Origin: Actinomycetota bacterium
Lineage (GTDB): Bacteria; Actinomycetota; Actinomycetes; JACCUZ01
NCBI GenBank assembly: GCA_030841195.1
Contig: JAVEDA010000133.1
Coordinates: forward strand, 1 to 7,332
DNA length: 7,332 bases
Reading direction: 5' to 3'
Shown piece after piece: positions 5,551 through 7,332 of the stretch (position 1 is its first letter; every line of letters starts with the position of its first letter). Made by a program: the position numbers and the translations under genes. The notes beneath the pieces were generated by a model, which was not told where the DNA came from, did no database searches, and saw nothing but the letters and a program-made list of their open reading frames with translations.

Positions 5551-6383
5551 CCCTCGCCCGGCTCGACGAGGTGCTCGCGGAGGCAGCCGCCGGCGGCCGT
5601 GGTGTCGGCGCGTTCAACGTGATCCAGCTCGAGCATGCCGAGGCGTTGGTCGCAGCCGCCGAGCAGACCGGCCTGCCGGTCGTGCTGCAGATCAGCGAGA
5701 ACGCCGTGCGCTACCACGGCTCACTCGCGCCGATCGCCCTGGCGACGCGCACCATCGCGGAGCGAGCGACGGCGCCGTGCGTGCTGCATCTCGACCACGC
5801 GGTCAGCGAGCAACTGGTGGACGAGGCCGTCGCGCTCGGCTTCACGTCGGTGATGTACGACGGGTCCCGGCTCGGTGACGAGGCCAACCGCACCGCGACC
5901 CGTGCGGTCGCGCAGCGCTGTCATGCCGCGGGTGTCAGCGTCGAGGCGGAGCTGGGCGAGATCGGCGGCAAGGATGGTGCACATGCTCCCGGCGTGCGTA
6001 CCGACCCGGCCGCCGCCCAGCAGTTCGTGGCGGACTGTGGCGTCGACGCGTTGGCAGTCGCCGTCGGGTCCTCGCACGCGATGACGAGCCGGACGGCGGA
6101 GCTGGACATGGAGCTGATCGCGGCGATCCACCAGCGGGTGCCGGTGCCGCTGGTGCTGCACGGCGCCTCCGGTGTCCCGGACGCCGACCTGGTGGCCGCC
6201 GTCCGTGCCGGCATGACGAAGGTGAACATCGCGACGCACCTGAACAACGCGTTCACCACGGCCTTGCGCCGGCACCTTGCCGAGGACCCGGACCTGGTCG
6301 ACACCCGGCCGTACCTCGGCACTGCCCGCGCCGCGGTATCGGCCGAGGCGGCCCGGCTGCTGTCGATGCTCGCCCTGCGCTGA
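5547..6383 (+). CDS. Class II ketose-bisphosphate aldolase (GatY/KbaY/Fba type)
   Basis: This 278-residue zinc aldolase would split tagatose- or fructose-1,6-bisphosphate into dihydroxyacetone phosphate and glyceraldehyde-3-phosphate. 'GAFNV' (residues 21-25) and 'LHLDHA' (80-85) carry catalytic D83 and zinc ligand H84. 'VEAELGEIGG' (132-141) is the family glutamate motif. 'AVGSSHAM' carries zinc ligand H177, and 'VLHGASGVPD' carries zinc ligand H205 and the phosphate loop. 'KVNIATHLNNAFT' (225-237) resembles the 'KVNVATELKIAF' of tagatose-bisphosphate aldolases GatY/KbaY more than the 'NIDTD' of class IIA fructose-bisphosphate aldolases. It is the last gene of the plus-strand run and overlaps the kinase by 4 nt. 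Glycine positions that are common in the family (SHG, HGGSG) are alanine here. Family is sure. Tagatose versus fructose preference is open, although the KVN-AT motif and context lean slightly to tagatose. Confidence 0.92.
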   Translation: MTLARLDEVLAEAAAGGRGVGAFNVIQLEHAEALVAAAEQTGLPVVLQISENAVRYHGSLAPIALATRTIAERATAPCVLHLDHAVSEQLVDEAVALGFTSVMYDGSRLGDEANRTATRAVAQRCHAAGVSVEAELGEIGGKDGAHAPGVRTDPAAAQQFVADCGVDALAVAVGSSHAMTSRTAELDMELIAAIHQRVPVPLVLHGASGVPDADLVAAVRAGMTKVNIATHLNNAFTTALRRHLAEDPDLVDTRPYLGTARAAVSAEAARLLSMLALR

Positions 6384-6389
6384 CCCCTT

Positions 6390-7332
6390 CTACGTCATCC
6401 GGAAGTCGAGGGCGTCCGGGATCGGAACGGTGGCCCGCACCTGCGCCACCAGGTCGGCGTCCACCGGGCGACGCTCCTCCCGTGCCGCGAGCGCCACGTG
6501 GTAGTCGAACCACACCTCGTGCAGCGCCGGCTCACCTTCCCGTACGTCGGGTAGCACCACGCCCTCCTCGAGGATCCGGCCGGCCCGGTCGAGGTCACCG
6601 GTCAGCAGCGTCGCGCGGATCTCGGCGAGTCGGGAGCGACCCAGGCCGTGTTGTTCGGCCGGTGCGGCCTCGATCGCTGCGAGTGCCTGCGCGCCGTCGC
6701 CGGCGGCCAGCAACGCGTCGATCAGCTCACGCCTCAGCGGTGCGAGGTCCCCGCGAAGCGCGACCGCGGCTCGGTACCGCCGGACCGCAAGCGCAAGATC
6801 ACCTTCGGCCCGGGCCAGGGCCGCCAGGTTCCGCCAGGCCCACGCCGTCGGCTCTTCCGCGAGCGAGCGGCCCCAGGCGTCGCTAGCCCCCTGCAGGTCG
6901 CCGGCGTGGGCACGGACCACCCCGAGGTGCAGTGTCGGCAACCAGCCGTCCGCCGCCTCCAGGAGCGGCAGCCAACGCCGGCTCGTCTGGTACGAGGACG
7001 GCGGCAGCTCGGCCGGTGACGACGGCATCCGCCCGGTCCGCACGAGCTCGACCCAGGCCGCCTGCTCGGGCCCGAGCGTCTCGTCGCCGAACGGCGTACC
7101 GGGCAGGAGGAGCGAGTCGTCTCCGTCCCGCTCCCGCAACCTGCGCTCGAGCGCTCCCCACCCCGACCCGCGGTTCAGCACCTCGACCGGCGCGGCATCG
7201 GCCCAAGCAGTCGCGGCGGTCAGCGCGCCGTCGAGCTCCGCACGAGGGATCAGCTCTTCCAGGTCACCGGACACGGCCGCTAGCGCCAGCGACCAGTCGT
7301 CGCCGTGGACGGCGTCCGCGTCGCTCTGGAGC
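6390..7332 (-). CDS. C-terminal part of a large TPR protein, probably DUF5107 type (partial)
   Basis: The frame is open to the right edge of the window, so the 313 visible residues are the C-terminus of a longer protein; the in-frame GTG at 7274 is not needed as a start. The part nearest the edge includes 'GWGALERR' and 'GTPFGDETLGPEQAAW'. It is followed by at least three, probably four, TPR-like helical repeats (for example 'LHLGVVRAHAGDLQGASDAW', 'NLAALARAEGDLALAVRRYR', 'RLAEIRATLLTGDLDRAGRI'). The end reads 'VWFDYHVALAAREER ... IPDALDFRMT'. From memory this pattern matches the C-termini of actinobacterial DUF5107-TPR proteins of about 1,000 residues. These are uncharacterised, with a possible sugar-related N-terminal domain, and I could not check this. 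No signal peptide can be judged. It converges on the aldolase with 6 bp between stop codons. TPR character is clear; the family name is moderately sure; function is unknown. Confidence 0.65.
   Translation of the reverse strand, partial: LQSDADAVHGDDWSLALAAVSGDLEELIPRAELDGALTAATAWADAAPVEVLNRGSGWGALERRLRERDGDDSLLLPGTPFGDETLGPEQAAWVELVRTGRMPSSPAELPPSSYQTSRRWLPLLEAADGWLPTLHLGVVRAHAGDLQGASDAWGRSLAEEPTAWAWRNLAALARAEGDLALAVRRYRAAVALRGDLAPLRRELIDALLAAGDGAQALAAIEAAPAEQHGLGRSRLAEIRATLLTGDLDRAGRILEEGVVLPDVREGEPALHEVWFDYHVALAAREERRPVDADLVAQVRATVPIPDALDFRMT

Noticed and set aside
4668..5717. 349-residue minus-strand open frame opposite the PfkB kinase
   Set aside because: Ser/Ala/Pro/Arg-rich translation with no motif, antisense to a clear kinase and the aldolase start.
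7272..7274. GTG at 7274 as the true start of the TPR gene
   Set aside because: The frame remains open through the window edge with similar residue composition, and known relatives are far longer, so the gene most likely begins outside the window.

Overview
The window is very GC-rich and densely packed. GC sits at third codon positions, GTG starts are common, and long spurious antisense frames shadow every real gene. With protein motifs typical of high-GC actinobacteria (for example the ending of NagB and the 'GHDVRAG' ROK kinase), this points to an actinobacterial chromosome. The genus cannot be named from the sequence.

Layout. Positions 1-60 are the left edge and hold two short inverted repeats. 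A minus-strand operon-like run reads from 2714 down to 61: nagA (N-acetylglucosamine-6-phosphate deacetylase), nagB (glucosamine-6-phosphate deaminase), then a short class I SAM-methyltransferase-like ORF that has apparently lost its SAM-binding motif I. A gap of about 70 bp (2718-2785) separates this run from a tightly packed plus-strand run (2786-6383): a two-domain SIS sugar-phosphate isomerase/deaminase, a ROK sugar kinase, a PfkB-family (FruK/LacC-type) phosphosugar kinase, and a class II aldolase. The last three plus-strand genes are separated by 3 nt or overlap by 4 nt. The aldolase ends 6 bp before the stop codon of a convergent minus-strand gene (6390 to the window edge), which encodes the C-terminal part of a large TPR protein, probably of the DUF5107 type.

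How the genes work together. The two runs together look like an amino-sugar catabolic locus. A ROK kinase could phosphorylate GlcNAc or GalNAc, NagA would deacetylate, and two unrelated deaminases are available: NagB for GlcN-6-P, giving fructose-6-P, and the SIS protein. The SIS protein could act on GalN-6-P, giving tagatose-6-P, or serve as a second GlcN-6-P deaminase. The PfkB kinase and class II aldolase would then make and split a ketohexose bisphosphate into triose phosphates. This matches the enzyme set of the known Aga-type GalNAc pathway combined with the Nag pathway. Substrate identity is inferred, not shown. No transporter or regulator gene lies in the window.

I see no RNA genes, CRISPR arrays, insertion sequences or att sites. 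The points most worth a second look are the motif I deletion in the methyltransferase-like ORF, the pairing of two non-homologous deaminases in one divergent locus, and the subfamily-specific active-site variants in the ROK kinase and aldolase.
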